64,000 nt of DNA from Aureimonas sp. SK2 (GCF_029813115.1 NZ_JAPZDS010000005.1:124001-188000); one strand, 5' to 3'. Positions 44,600 through 53,411 are shown, counted from the stretch's first letter. Made by a program: numbers and translations. The notes: generated by a model from the letters alone, not told the origin.

Positions 44600-45625
44600 T
44601 CACGGCTGCATCGGCTCCACGGGCAGAAGGACGAGGACCGCGAGATCGCGCTTCGGGACGAAGTTCTGGTGCCGGACCTCGAAGGTCGTCGGCGAGGTCT
44701 TCCTGACGCCTTCGGCGCAGAAGGAGACGAGATTGTCCGGCGCGCCCTTGTCCACGGTCAGCTTGAACGAGCCGATCGGTTCGGCCCAGTTGGCGCCGGT
44801 GGTCAGCACGTATTCGAAGGTCTCTTCGGAAAAGGCGTAGCCCTGGTCGGGATAGGTCTTACGCCACTCGGCGCTGCGCGTCTTCATCGCGCGCATGAAG
44901 GCGTCGTCGACGCAGTAGGTTTCGCGCATCGCCTTCACCTCGTCCGGATAGTCCGTCTCCATGTCCAGCACCGTCGCGACGCTGCTGCCGACGGAGGGCG
45001 TGTAGCGATGCTCGACCTTGAGGTCGCGGCCGGGTTCGAAGGTCTGCTCCCAGTGATAGGTGCCGCTCCAGCTCCAGAGCGCATGAAGGCCGCGCTGCGT
45101 GCTGTCGGCGGCGTCCGGCTCTTCCGCATCGACGATCCCGGCCGCGAGGAGCTGGTCCTGCTTCATCCGCGGCAGAGCGTTCAGCGCATTCGCGGCCTTC
45201 TCGTCCTGCGGCGCGAGGGGAGCGCCGAGGTCCGCGAGCATGGCGGTGACGTCGCGCCCGTCGAGGCTCGCCTTCTGGTCGAGCGCCATGTCCACGGGCT
45301 TGCCGTTCACCCGCGTCTCGAACCCGAGCGGATCGGCCGGATCGTCGTTCGGGATCGAGATGTCGATATAGGGCAACGCCGTCACGTTCGGCACGGGAAA
45401 GGCGACGGTGGTTGTCACGGCCCTGTCGCTCGTGTTGCGGAAGACATAGGCGACCCGGATCTCCCGCGTGGAGACCGACAGGTCCTCCGACCGCATGGCG
45501 ATGGCATCCGTCCGGGTCAGAACCAGCCCCCCGGTCGCGAAGGAGGCGGTGGAATCGTTGGCGTATGCCGGCGCACCACCGGCGGCCAGCAGGGCCAGCG
45601 CGGCGAAAGGCGGGAACGGGCGCAT
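44600..45625 (-). CDS. DUF4424 domain exported protein
   Basis: A 341-residue periplasmic protein with a signal peptide (PPFAALALLAAGGAPAYA) and a DUF4424 region: NDSTASFATGGLVLTRTDAIAMRSEDLSVS, then beta-rich repeats (IRVAYVFRNTSDRAVTTTVAFPVP). A strong AAGGAGG is 8 nt before the ATG. The family has no known function. It is 99 nt downstream of the Spx/ArsC-like gene on the same strand and could share its transcript. Confidence 0.85.
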   Translation of the reverse strand: MRPFPPFAALALLAAGGAPAYANDSTASFATGGLVLTRTDAIAMRSEDLSVSTREIRVAYVFRNTSDRAVTTTVAFPVPNVTALPYIDISIPNDDPADPLGFETRVNGKPVDMALDQKASLDGRDVTAMLADLGAPLAPQDEKAANALNALPRMKQDQLLAAGIVDAEEPDAADSTQRGLHALWSWSGTYHWEQTFEPGRDLKVEHRYTPSVGSSVATVLDMETDYPDEVKAMRETYCVDDAFMRAMKTRSAEWRKTYPDQGYAFSEETFEYVLTTGANWAEPIGSFKLTVDKGAPDNLVSFCAEGVRKTSPTTFEVRHQNFVPKRDLAVLVLLPVEPMQP

Positions 45626-45724
45626 GCAGGCGGCCTCCTTGGGTCCGGGCGGGGATCGAAGCCTAGGACTTCCGCATCGGACTGAACAGCCAGGGCAGTT
45701 CCGCCTCCCGCGGCCTTCGACCCG

Positions 45725-46072
45725 TCAGCCGAAGGCCTGTTCGAAGACCTCCGGCTTGAAGCCGACGAGGATCGCCTCGCCCCTCTCCGTCACGGGCCGC
45801 TTGATCGCGCTCGGATGGGCGAGCATCAGGGCGATCGCCTTGTCTTCGGTTAGATCGACGCGCTCCGTCTCGGGGAGCTTGCGGAAGGTGGTGCCGGCGC
45901 GGTTCAGGACGGCTTCCCAACCGGCCGCCGCGCACCATCGGCGCAGTTCCTCCTCGCCCGGCGCCTCCGTCTTGAAGTCGCGGAAGCGATAGGCGATCCC
46001 CCGCCCGTCGAGCCAGCCCCGCGCCTTCTTGACCGTGTCGCAGTTGCGGATGCCGTGGAGGGTCGGGGTCAT
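45725..46072 (-). CDS. Spx/ArsC family thioredoxin-fold reductase (YffB-like)
   Basis: A 115-residue protein of the arsenate-reductase-like fold. It starts TLHGIRNCDTVKKARGWLDGRGIAYRF, giving the YffB-type single-Cys active site (N-C-D-T), and keeps the family's FRKLPETERVDLTEDKAIALMLAHPSAIKRP. YffB proteins interact with glutathione but are not arsenic-resistance enzymes, so a link to the ArsB-like permease is not supported. It lies between the Bug-type and DUF4424 genes. Confidence 0.9.
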   Translation of the reverse strand: MTPTLHGIRNCDTVKKARGWLDGRGIAYRFRDFKTEAPGEEELRRWCAAAGWEAVLNRAGTTFRKLPETERVDLTEDKAIALMLAHPSAIKRPVTERGEAILVGFKPEVFEQAFG

Positions 46073-46141
46073 GGGATGCTCGCGGACGGAGAAGGGCGAA
46101 TCGTTTCGCCCTTCGCACAGATGGTGATGGCTCGTTGGAGC

Positions 46142-47113
46142 CTACTCGATCCGGGCGCCGGCCGCCTCGATCACCGGCTTCCACCGGGTGATCTCCGAGG
46201 TCACGTGGGTGGCCAGTTCCTCCGGCGTGCCGCCGACCGTGGTCGCCCCGACCTCGGCAAGGCGCGCCTTGACCGTCGGATCCTGGATCGCCTCGTTGGC
46301 CGCCTTGTTCAGAACGGCGACGATCTCCGGCGACAGGCCCTTCGGTCCGAAGAAGGCGTTCCAGGTGTTGGTCTCGTAGCCCGGCACGCCCGCCTCTTCC
46401 ATGGTCGGAATGTCGGGGAAGTTGGCGGCGCGTTCCTTGGTGGTCACCGCCAGCGCACGCAGCGCGCCGGAGCGGATGAACTCGGTGGAGGACGGCAGGT
46501 TGTCGAAGTTGATCGGCACCGCGCCCGACACGGCGTCCACCAGAGCCGGCCCCGAACCCTGGTAGGGCACGTGCACCATGTCCGTGCCGGTCATCGATTT
46601 GAAGAGCTCGCCCGAGAGATGCAGCGGCGTGCCGTTCCCGCTGGACGAATAGACCTCCTCGCCCGGCTTCTCCTTCAGCCGCGCGATCAGCTCCTGCACC
46701 GTCGTGGCCGGGTAGTCCTTATTGACTGTCAGGACGTTCGGCACGGTCACCAGCCAGACGATCGGCGTGAAGTCCGCGATCGGGTCGAAGGGGGGCTTGG
46801 CATAGAGCGAGGCCGAGAGGGCATGGGTGGCGATCGTGCCCATCAGGATCGTGTAGCCGTCGGGCCGCGCCTGCGCCACGAAGGTCGCGCCGAGATTTCC
46901 GCCCGCGCCGCCCTTGTTGTCCACCAGCACCTGCTGGCCCAGCTTCTCGCTCATCTTCTGCGCGATGGTGCGGGCCACAAGGTCGGTCGAGCCGCCTGCC
47001 GCGAACGGCACGACCAGCGTCACCGGCTTGTCGGGATAGGTCTGCGCCAGCGCACCGGCGGCGGTGGCGGCCAGGAGCGCGAAGGCTCCTGCAATGGCGG
47101 AAAGGGTCTTCAT
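46142..47113 (-). CDS. Tripartite tricarboxylate transporter substrate-binding protein (Bug/TctC family)
   Basis: A 323-residue periplasmic binding protein with a signal peptide (TLSAIAGAFALLAATAAGALA). It has the Bug family segments YPDKPVTLVVPFAAGGSTDLVART, ENKGGAGGN-like VDNKGGAGGNLGATFVAQA and PDGYTILMGTIATHALS. Normally it delivers carboxylates to TctA/TctB, but no tctAB genes are present nearby, so it is an orphan receptor. GGGAGG is upstream of the ATG at 47113. Three inverted repeats lie in its upstream region. Confidence 0.92.
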   Translation of the reverse strand: MKTLSAIAGAFALLAATAAGALAQTYPDKPVTLVVPFAAGGSTDLVARTIAQKMSEKLGQQVLVDNKGGAGGNLGATFVAQARPDGYTILMGTIATHALSASLYAKPPFDPIADFTPIVWLVTVPNVLTVNKDYPATTVQELIARLKEKPGEEVYSSSGNGTPLHLSGELFKSMTGTDMVHVPYQGSGPALVDAVSGAVPINFDNLPSSTEFIRSGALRALAVTTKERAANFPDIPTMEEAGVPGYETNTWNAFFGPKGLSPEIVAVLNKAANEAIQDPTVKARLAEVGATTVGGTPEELATHVTSEITRWKPVIEAAGARIE

Positions 47114-47199
47114 GCATCCTCCCTGGAACCGGCCCTGGTGGGCAAGCGGCGGGAGGATGGACTCCTCCGTTTCCGGTCGCAATCGCCTCGCTCGATCTG

Positions 47200-47261
47200 C
47201 AATCGATTGAAACCCGACCTCACGGCTTCGTGAGATGTGTCCCGCAGGCAACGTCGTTGCC
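47200..47261. promoter_or_regulatory. Cluster of three dyads between divergent genes
   Basis: CAATCGATTG (47200-47209), CTCACG-GCTT-CGTGAG (47219-47234) and GGCAACG-T-CGTTGCC (47247-47261) lie within 62 nt of the 244-bp gap between the Bug and MipA genes. They are plausible operators; the regulator is unknown. Confidence 0.45.
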
Positions 47262-47357
47262 GTGAAGTCGCACCAAGACGAGCGTTCCGGTTGAAACCGT
47301 CCCCTTTGTGCGAAAGATGATCGCTCGGGCGGCGTATCGCCATCGGAGTTTCCCATC

Positions 47358-48188
47358 ATGTCGCATCGTCGCCTCGCCGGCCTTCTGGCCGCCACCGCCC
47401 TCTTCGCCACGCCGGCCCTCGCGGCCGACTACGGCACGGTCGACACGAGCGAGGTGGCGATCATGAACAACGCCGACCTCATCATCGAGCTCGGCGCCGG
47501 CGTCTCCACCCAGCCCGCCTACGAGGGCTCGGACGACTACACGATCTCGGGTTTTCCGATCGTCTCCCTGCAGTATCTCAGCCTGCCGGGCCTTTTCGAC
47601 ATCGGCTCGCCCGAGGAAAAGCAGGGCGGCCTGCGCATCTCGCCGTCCTTCCGCTTCATCGACAAGCGCAACGCGGACGAATATCCAGAACTCGACGGCA
47701 CGCTGCCGCTGGAGCGGAGCTACCAGCTCGGCCTGCGCGCGGGCTACGAGTTCCCGGTCTACGACACGCTCAACGTCGAAGTGTACGGCGAGGCGCGATA
47801 CGCCTTCAACGAGGGCGAGGGCTTCGTCGGCGGCGCCGGCATCGATTTCATCTCGCGCCCGACGCAGGCCTGGGAGCTGAAGTTCGGACCGCGCACCACC
47901 TTCGCCGATTCCAACTACATGGACACCTATTTCTCCGTCCGGCCGATCGAATCGATCGGCTCGCGCGGGCGCCTCGCCGCCTTCGAGGCGGACGGCGGCT
48001 TCAAGTCGGTGGGCGTGGCGGCTTCCGCGCGCTTCGAATTCCGTCCGGACTGGTTCCTCAACGCCAACGCCGCCTACGAGCGCATGGTCGGCGACGCCGC
48101 CGACTCGCCCATCGTCAAGGTCGGCTCGGAAGACCAGTTCTTCGCCGGCATCGGCCTGTCCAAACGGTTCACGCTCGACCTCTTCTGA
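47358..48188 (+). CDS. MipA/OmpV family outer-membrane protein
   Basis: A 276-residue protein with a signal peptide (LAGLLAATALFATPALAA) and a beta-barrel-like alternating pattern, e.g. IIELGAGVSTQPAYEGSDDY, YQLGLRAGYEF and the terminal FFAGIGLSKRFTLDLF ending with an aromatic residue, the outer-membrane C-terminal signature. MipA scaffolds PBP1B-MltA in E. coli, and the following gene here is a PBP1A, but the family is broad and that link is only suggestive. A strong terminator follows. Confidence 0.87.
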   Translation: MSHRRLAGLLAATALFATPALAADYGTVDTSEVAIMNNADLIIELGAGVSTQPAYEGSDDYTISGFPIVSLQYLSLPGLFDIGSPEEKQGGLRISPSFRFIDKRNADEYPELDGTLPLERSYQLGLRAGYEFPVYDTLNVEVYGEARYAFNEGEGFVGGAGIDFISRPTQAWELKFGPRTTFADSNYMDTYFSVRPIESIGSRGRLAAFEADGGFKSVGVAASARFEFRPDWFLNANAAYERMVGDAADSPIVKVGSEDQFFAGIGLSKRFTLDLF

Positions 48189-48214
48189 GCCGGCGCGCGT
48201 CGAGCCGCATCGGG

Positions 48215-48244
48215 AACCCCGTTCGCGCGGCGAGCGGGGTTTTT
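48215..48244 (+). terminator. Terminator after the MipA/OmpV gene
   Basis: 12-bp stem AACCCCGTTCGC / GCGAGCGGGGTT (one G-U pair), a GCG loop and a TTTTT tail. Confidence 0.9.
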
Positions 48245-48498
48245 CGGTTCGAAGCGCGCGCTTCGGGCAGGCGTAAGCCCGCTTAACGCCCCGTCAGCCT
48301 TCGTTAACGCCCCGTTAAATCGCCGCATTTACTCTGCACGGCCACCCATGGGACCGGCCGGCGGCGGGAACGTGCGCGGGCGAGAGTTCAGCGCGCGTTC
48401 AGGCGCTTCGTCCTAGGGGTCGCATGCAACCGGCATCGTTCGGGGCCGAGCGCCCCTCGCGATGCGGCCGGCGTTCGAAAGACGAGGGGACAGTCGCG
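48245..48498 (+). other. Upstream region of the PBP1A gene
   Basis: The 310-bp gap between the MipA-like and PBP1A genes begins with the terminator. The remainder carries the two TTAACGCCCCGT copies and an AT-richer stretch (48315-48331) that could hold a promoter. No further gene was recognised in it. Confidence 0.5.
48304..48318. promoter_or_regulatory. CtrA-type box TTAA-N7-TTAA before the PBP1A gene
   Basis: TTAACGCCCCGTTAA matches the CtrA consensus TTAA-N7-TTAA exactly. A second TTAACGCCCCGT copy lies 21 nt upstream (48283-48294), about two helical turns away. TTAA is scarce in this GC-rich window. Control by the cell-cycle regulator CtrA is inferred. Confidence 0.6.
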
Positions 48499-51123
48499 AT
48501 GGCCGCTTGGCGCAAGGGCGAGCGAATCGAGCCGAGCTTCGGCGGGTCGGGCAGCGGCGCGGACGAGATCCGCATCTCGCCGGACGACCGCGCCGTGGCC
48601 ACGGCGGGCCGTCCTTCGCGCGGACGCCAGATCGAGGGCGAAGCCACCCGGCGCACCCGCGATCTCGGCTCGGGCGGGCGCGGCGCGCGGCGCGGCGGCG
48701 GCTCGGGCGGATCAGGCGGCGATGAAGGCGGTCGCGGCTTCTTCGGCGGCGGACGTCCCCGGCGGCGGCGGTCCTTCATCGGTCATCTCTTCCGTCTGTC
48801 CTTCCTTCTGGTCTTCTGGGGTGGCATCGCGGGTCTGGCGGTGCTCGGCTATTTCGCGGTCAAGCTGCCGCAGGAGGCCTGGGCGATCCCCGACCGTCCG
48901 CCCAACGTCAAGATCGTCTCCGTCTCGGGCGATCTCCTGGCCGACCGGGGCACCACGGGCGGCGAGGCCGTGGCGCTCGACCGGATCAGCCCCTACGTGC
49001 CGCAGGCGGTCATGGCGATCGAGGACCGGCGCTTCTACTCGCACTGGGGCGTCGATCCCGTCGGCATCCTGCGCGCCTTCTCCGAAAACGTGGCGGCCGG
49101 CGACACGGTGCAGGGCGGCTCGACGCTGACCCAGCAGCTCGCCAAGAACATCTTCCTGACGCCCGACCAGACGCTCCAGCGCAAGATCCAGGAGGCCATC
49201 CTGGCGCTCTGGCTGGAGACGAAGTTCTCCAAGGACCAGATCCTGGAGATGTATCTCAACCGCGTCTATTTCGGCTCTGGGGCGACCGGCATCCAGGCCG
49301 CCGCCCGGCGCTACTACGACAAGAACGCGGACGAGCTGAACCTCATCGAATCGGCGACGCTGGCCGGCCTCCTCAAAGCGCCCTCGCGCCTGTCGCCGGT
49401 GCGCGACCCCGAGGCCGCGCGCGCCCGCGCCCAGGTCGTGCTCCAGGCGATGCTGGACGAAGGCAAGATCACGCGGGCCGAGTTCGACGACGCGCTGGCC
49501 GCCAAGCCCACCAAGGCCCGGAGCTTCTGGACCGGCCCCGAGCACTACGCGGCCGACATGGTGATGCGCGACCTTCCCCTTCTCGTCGGCGGCGAGATCA
49601 AGGAGGACGTCGTGGTCGACACCACGATCGACCTCAACCTCGAGAAGCAGGCGCAGGAGGCGATCGCCGGCACGATCGACCGGGCGACGCAGAACGTCAC
49701 GCAAGGCGCGCTCGTCTCCATCGACGGCACGGGCGCCATCCGCGCCATCGTCGGCGGGCGCGACTACGCCGCCTCGCAGTTCAACCGCGCGGTGGACGCC
49801 AAGCGCCAGCCGGGCTCGGCGTTCAAGCCCTTCGTCTACCAGACGGCGCTGGAATACGGCGTGCGCCCGGAAACGGTGATGAACGACGGTCCGATCAAGA
49901 TCGGCAACTGGTCGCCCTCGAACTACGACAACCGCTTCCGCGGCCCCGTCACCGTGGCCGACGCGCTGATGCGCTCGCTCAACACGATCGCCGCCCAGCT
50001 CACCGCCCAGGTCGGCCCGGCCGCCGTGATCGAGACGGCCAAGCGCATGGGCATCCAGTCGCCCATGGTCGACAACGCCTCGCTCGCGCTCGGCACCTCG
50101 GAGGTTTCGCTCCTGGAGCTGACCGGCGCCTATGCGACCTTCGCCAACGGCGGCTATCAGGCGACGCCCCATCTCGTGAACAAGGTGACAACGGTCTCCG
50201 GCAAGGTTCTCTACCAGCGCGACGACGCGGTGCCGCCGATCATCGTGACCTCGGACATCGTCGGCATGATGAACGCGATGATGACCCGCGTCGTCACCTC
50301 CGGCACCGGCCGTCGCGCGGCGCTGGAGGGCTGGCAGGTGGCCGGCAAGAGCGGCACCACCCAGGACTTCAAGGACGCCTGGTTCGTCGGCTACACGGCC
50401 AACCTGACGACGGGCGTCTGGCTCGGCAACGACAACGGCAAACCGATGCGGCAGGTGACGGGCGGCTCGCTTCCCGCCGACGCCTGGAAACGCTTCATGA
50501 CGGCCGCCCACGAGGGCCTGCCGGCCATGCCGCTGCCCGGCAACTATCGGATCGGCGATCCCGGCAACCAGCCGATGGCTTCAGGCTATGGCGACCGCAT
50601 CATCGGCTACGACGCGGACGGCAACCCGGTCTACGAGAGCAACGAGCTGCCGGGGCCGGGCTACGAGGAGCCGGGCACGGCGCCGACCGAGGGCGGCCTG
50701 CCGCCGATGGCGGAACCGGGCGGGCTCGTGCCGGGCCAGGACGGCTATGCCGCGGAGCCGCTGCGCGGCGCCCCCCGGGACGAGCCGCGGAATCGCCGGA
50801 CGCCGGGCTATCGCGAACCGCCGGAGGAGCCGGCCTATGCCCGCCGCCCGCCGCCGAGCGACGACGATCTATACGGCGACGATTTCTATGGCGGTCCGCC
50901 CCCCGAATACGGCTATGGCGAACCGGCCCGCATGCGCCCGCCCGCCGACATCGGCCCGCCGCGCCGCGTGAGCCGGGGCGAGCTGCCGCCGGACGCCGTC
51001 CTCGAAGGTCCTGCGATCGCGGTGAGCCCTGACCAGCTGCCGCCCGATGCCGTGCTGGAGGGACCGGCTCCGGGCGGACGGGCCAGCGACCGCTCGCTGT
51101 TCCGCGGCCTCTTCGGCGGCTGA
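48499..51123 (+). CDS. Penicillin-binding protein 1A, bifunctional
   Basis: An 874-residue inner-membrane peptidoglycan synthase. The N-terminal 90 residues are basic and glycine-rich; a membrane anchor follows (LFRLSFLLVFWGGIAGLAVLGYF). The transglycosylase domain has the catalytic Glu in AIEDRRFYSHWG and GGSTLTQQLAKNIFL; the transpeptidase domain shows PGSAFKPF (SxxK), SLN and KSGTT. A proline/acid-rich tail of about 200 residues contains the repeat LPPDAVLEGPA twice. The start at 48499 has GAGGGGA 8 nt upstream; ATG 48424 is possible. A CtrA-type box lies 180 nt upstream. Confidence 0.93.
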   Translation: MAAWRKGERIEPSFGGSGSGADEIRISPDDRAVATAGRPSRGRQIEGEATRRTRDLGSGGRGARRGGGSGGSGGDEGGRGFFGGGRPRRRRSFIGHLFRLSFLLVFWGGIAGLAVLGYFAVKLPQEAWAIPDRPPNVKIVSVSGDLLADRGTTGGEAVALDRISPYVPQAVMAIEDRRFYSHWGVDPVGILRAFSENVAAGDTVQGGSTLTQQLAKNIFLTPDQTLQRKIQEAILALWLETKFSKDQILEMYLNRVYFGSGATGIQAAARRYYDKNADELNLIESATLAGLLKAPSRLSPVRDPEAARARAQVVLQAMLDEGKITRAEFDDALAAKPTKARSFWTGPEHYAADMVMRDLPLLVGGEIKEDVVVDTTIDLNLEKQAQEAIAGTIDRATQNVTQGALVSIDGTGAIRAIVGGRDYAASQFNRAVDAKRQPGSAFKPFVYQTALEYGVRPETVMNDGPIKIGNWSPSNYDNRFRGPVTVADALMRSLNTIAAQLTAQVGPAAVIETAKRMGIQSPMVDNASLALGTSEVSLLELTGAYATFANGGYQATPHLVNKVTTVSGKVLYQRDDAVPPIIVTSDIVGMMNAMMTRVVTSGTGRRAALEGWQVAGKSGTTQDFKDAWFVGYTANLTTGVWLGNDNGKPMRQVTGGSLPADAWKRFMTAAHEGLPAMPLPGNYRIGDPGNQPMASGYGDRIIGYDADGNPVYESNELPGPGYEEPGTAPTEGGLPPMAEPGGLVPGQDGYAAEPLRGAPRDEPRNRRTPGYREPPEEPAYARRPPPSDDDLYGDDFYGGPPPEYGYGEPARMRPPADIGPPRRVSRGELPPDAVLEGPAIAVSPDQLPPDAVLEGPAPGGRASDRSLFRGLFGG

Positions 51124-51136
51124 CCCCTCAATGAAA

Positions 51137-51166
51137 AGGCCGCCGGCGAAGCATCGCCGGCGGCCT
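51137..51166. terminator. Bidirectional terminator after the PBP1A gene
   Basis: Perfect 13-bp stem AGGCCGCCGGCGA / TCGCCGGCGGCCT with an AGCA loop, between convergent genes. Confidence 0.88.
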
Positions 51167-51189
51167 GTCTTCGTTCAGGAAGCCTCGGC

Positions 51190-52203
51190 TCAGGCGAGCC
51201 CTTCCTTCTTGGCTTCGTCCTTGGCCGTGCCGTAGGCCGCCTGGGCCACCGACGACACCTTCTCGGCGACGGTCTCGCCCTCGCCGCTCGGCTTCAGCCC
51301 CTTGGCTTCTGCTTCCTGGCTGCCGGCCTCGAACGCCTTGGCGGCCACCGTACCGGCCTTGTCGAGCGCGTCGCGCCCGGAATCGAGCGCCTGGTCGCGC
51401 AACCGGTCGCGCGTCTCGCCCAGCCACTCGTCCTCCGTCCGGGTCGAGGGAAGCGCCGCGCCGATGGCCGCGCCAACCGCCAGCGCCACCGCGCCGAGAA
51501 CCAGCGGCTCGTCCTGCAGCGTATCGAGGAAGGTGCGCCGGGCGCGCCGGCCGTAGTAGCTCGCCCGGTCGCCGGCTTGGGCGGCCGCGTCGCGCAGGTC
51601 GTGCGACAGGTGCGAAGCACGGTCCGATGCCGAGGAGGCCGCATCGGACACGGCGTCGCCCGCCCGGCGCGCGGCGTCCGAAACCGTCCCGGCGGCGCTG
51701 GAGGTCGCCGATCCGACGCTGGAAGCTGCGCCCGAAACCGAGGATCGCACGGAGGACGCCGCCCCCGACACGGACGAGCCGATGCCCGAAGAGGACGACG
51801 AACCGGGATAGGGGCCCGAGGTCACGCCCCGCATGCGGTCCGATCCGAAGGAGTTGGCCCCTTCGAAGCGGTTGTCGCGGTCGTCGGCCGGCCAGTAGGC
51901 CGGATCGCGGTCGTCCCAGGAATCATAGCGGTCGCGCAGCGAGCGGCCGGTGTCGCGGGCGCCCTGGCCGAGCATCAGCCAGGCGATGCCCGCGCCGACG
52001 AGGCCCAGCGCCAGCGGATTGTCGCGCACCTGACGGCTGAGGTTGCGCGCCATGTCGGCGCCCTGCCCTTCCTTCAGGTAGCCCATCGCCTCGTCGACGA
52101 TCTGACCGGGCGAGAGCTTGCCCTTGAGGCTCTCCAGGGTGGCGTCGAGGTTGGAGCGGCGCTCCTCGGCCTCGCGGGCGAGACGGTCGGTTTCGGTGCT
52201 CAT
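51190..52203 (-). CDS. DUF3618 domain membrane protein
   Basis: A 337-residue protein. Its N-terminus (REAEERRSNLDATLESLKGKLSPGQIVDEAMGYLKEG) is the DUF3618 motif. One hydrophobic helix follows (PLALGLVGAGIAWLML), then a long Ser/Ala repeat region with YtxH- or apolipophorin-like character (SSVSGAASSVRSSVSGAASS), and a second helix (PLVLGAVALAVGAAIGAAL). It is the last gene of a coupled operon (start overlaps the holin-like gene by 4 nt). It is likely a membrane-associated stress protein. Confidence 0.85.
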   Translation of the reverse strand: MSTETDRLAREAEERRSNLDATLESLKGKLSPGQIVDEAMGYLKEGQGADMARNLSRQVRDNPLALGLVGAGIAWLMLGQGARDTGRSLRDRYDSWDDRDPAYWPADDRDNRFEGANSFGSDRMRGVTSGPYPGSSSSSGIGSSVSGAASSVRSSVSGAASSVGSATSSAAGTVSDAARRAGDAVSDAASSASDRASHLSHDLRDAAAQAGDRASYYGRRARRTFLDTLQDEPLVLGAVALAVGAAIGAALPSTRTEDEWLGETRDRLRDQALDSGRDALDKAGTVAAKAFEAGSQEAEAKGLKPSGEGETVAEKVSSVAQAAYGTAKDEAKKEGLA

Positions 52204-52595
52204 CGAACCTGCTCCTTCACCATGCGGCTGTCCTTCTGGAGCTGGTCCAACGTGCGGTCCGGCGCCAGGTTGACCACCTCGAGGTCCTTCTTGCCCTTGG
52301 CGAGAAGCATGACGCCGATGATGGCGATCACCACGCCGACGATCAGCGCCGACCAGCCCGCGCCCACCACGTGGGCCAGCGCGATCACCAGTGCCTGGGC
52401 CAGCACGATCAGCGCGACGAGGAGGCAGATGCCGCCCGCCGCGATCGAGCCGCCGCCGACCTGGAGCTGCGTGATCTTGTCGGAAATCTCCGCGCGGATC
52501 AGCTTGCCTTCGGTGCGGAAGAGTTCGGTCGCCTCGCGCAGGAGGTCGCCGAGAAGGTCGGGAACCGTGCGGCCCGGTTGCGGATCGACGCTCAT
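52200..52595 (-). CDS. Phage-holin-superfamily (Actinobacterial Holin-X-like) membrane protein
   Basis: A 131-residue protein with an N-terminal amphipathic stretch (LLGDLLREATELFRTEGKLIRAE) and two membrane helices (GGICLLVALIVLAQALVIALAHVVGAG and ALIVGVVIAIIGVMLLAKG). The pattern matches the DUF1469/Holin_X family, which despite its name is chromosomal and common in stress operons of Hyphomicrobiales; no phage gene is nearby. It overlaps both neighbours by 4 nt. Confidence 0.85.
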   Translation of the reverse strand: MSVDPQPGRTVPDLLGDLLREATELFRTEGKLIRAEISDKITQLQVGGGSIAAGGICLLVALIVLAQALVIALAHVVGAGWSALIVGVVIAIIGVMLLAKGKKDLEVVNLAPDRTLDQLQKDSRMVKEQVR

Positions 52596-53401
52596 GGGCG
52601 GCCTCCCGTGGTCGAGGATGCCGAGCCCGACAGGCCGGCCGTGTCGGAGGAACCCGAGGTGCCCGGGCGGTTCAGGGAGGAGCCGGTGGTGCCCGAGGCG
52701 CCGAACTGCCCCGTCGCATCGGCCTGGGAGGACGAGGAGGCCGGGTTGACGGTGCCCGACCCCGCCGAACCGAAGGACGAGCCGTTGCCGTGGCGCTCGC
52801 CCGACGCGTCGAACGGGGAGGACGACGCGGCGCCGCCCTGGTGGCGGGTGGTCGCGGCGGATCGCGGGGTGTCGCGGCGCCAGTCGTCGTCGCGGCGGTC
52901 CCGGCGAGCCTGGTTATGACCCAGCGGGCCGGCATGGTCGCCGGAGGCCCGCGCGAAGCGGCCGAGCGCGACGCCGGCGAGCGCCGCCCCGATCAGGAAG
53001 GCGCCCGGCTGACGCCGTGCGAAGTCGGCGACGGAGCGGGTGAGATCCTGGACGCTGCGTCCCTCGATGGCCTCGGCGGCCTGTTCGAGACCGGACGCGG
53101 CCTGGCGGGCGAGTCCGGCGGCCATCGACTGGTCGCGCTCGCCGAGTTCCTCGGACGCCTTGCGGATCGCGGCGGTGAAGTCGGACAGGCTGGAGGCGGC
53201 GGCCTTCTTGCCTTCCTCGGCCTGGGCGACGGCGCGCTCGCGCACGTTCGCCCCGAGGCTGGCGCCCTCCTGGCGAAGGGTCTCGCCGGCACGGGCGGCC
53301 GTGTCGCGCATCGCTTCGCCCTCGCGGCGCGCGGCGTCGCCGATGGCTTGCCGATCGGCGTCGGCCTTCGCCGCCGCGTCGGAACGGGTTGTGTCGGACA
53401 T
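52592..53401 (-). CDS. Ala/Gly/Ser-rich protein with one membrane helix (stress-operon protein)
   Basis: A 269-residue protein. The first half is an alanine/charge-rich helix (AAAKADADRQAIGDAARREGEAM..., repeated ExxxxA periods) resembling LEA or nutrient-deprivation-induced proteins. A short membrane segment (GAFLIGAALAGVALGRFA) follows, then a low-complexity Ser/Gly/Thr tail. It is upstream of the holin-like gene with a 4-nt overlap and 10 nt downstream of the 24-aa peptide gene. Its role in protecting the envelope under stress is inferred. Confidence 0.7.
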   Translation of the reverse strand: MSDTTRSDAAAKADADRQAIGDAARREGEAMRDTAARAGETLRQEGASLGANVRERAVAQAEEGKKAAASSLSDFTAAIRKASEELGERDQSMAAGLARQAASGLEQAAEAIEGRSVQDLTRSVADFARRQPGAFLIGAALAGVALGRFARASGDHAGPLGHNQARRDRRDDDWRRDTPRSAATTRHQGGAASSSPFDASGERHGNGSSFGSAGSGTVNPASSSSQADATGQFGASGTTGSSLNRPGTSGSSDTAGLSGSASSTTGGRP

Positions 53402-53411
53402 GGGGATCTCC

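Noticed and set aside
33542-46072. Arsenic resistance system made of the ArsB-like permease and the ArsC-like protein
   Set aside because: The genes are 11 kb apart, the second is YffB-type rather than an arsenate reductase, and no arsR is present.
52200-52595. Prophage remnant suggested by the holin-like protein
   Set aside because: Holin-X/DUF1469 proteins are chromosomal; no integrase, capsid or lysis gene is nearby.
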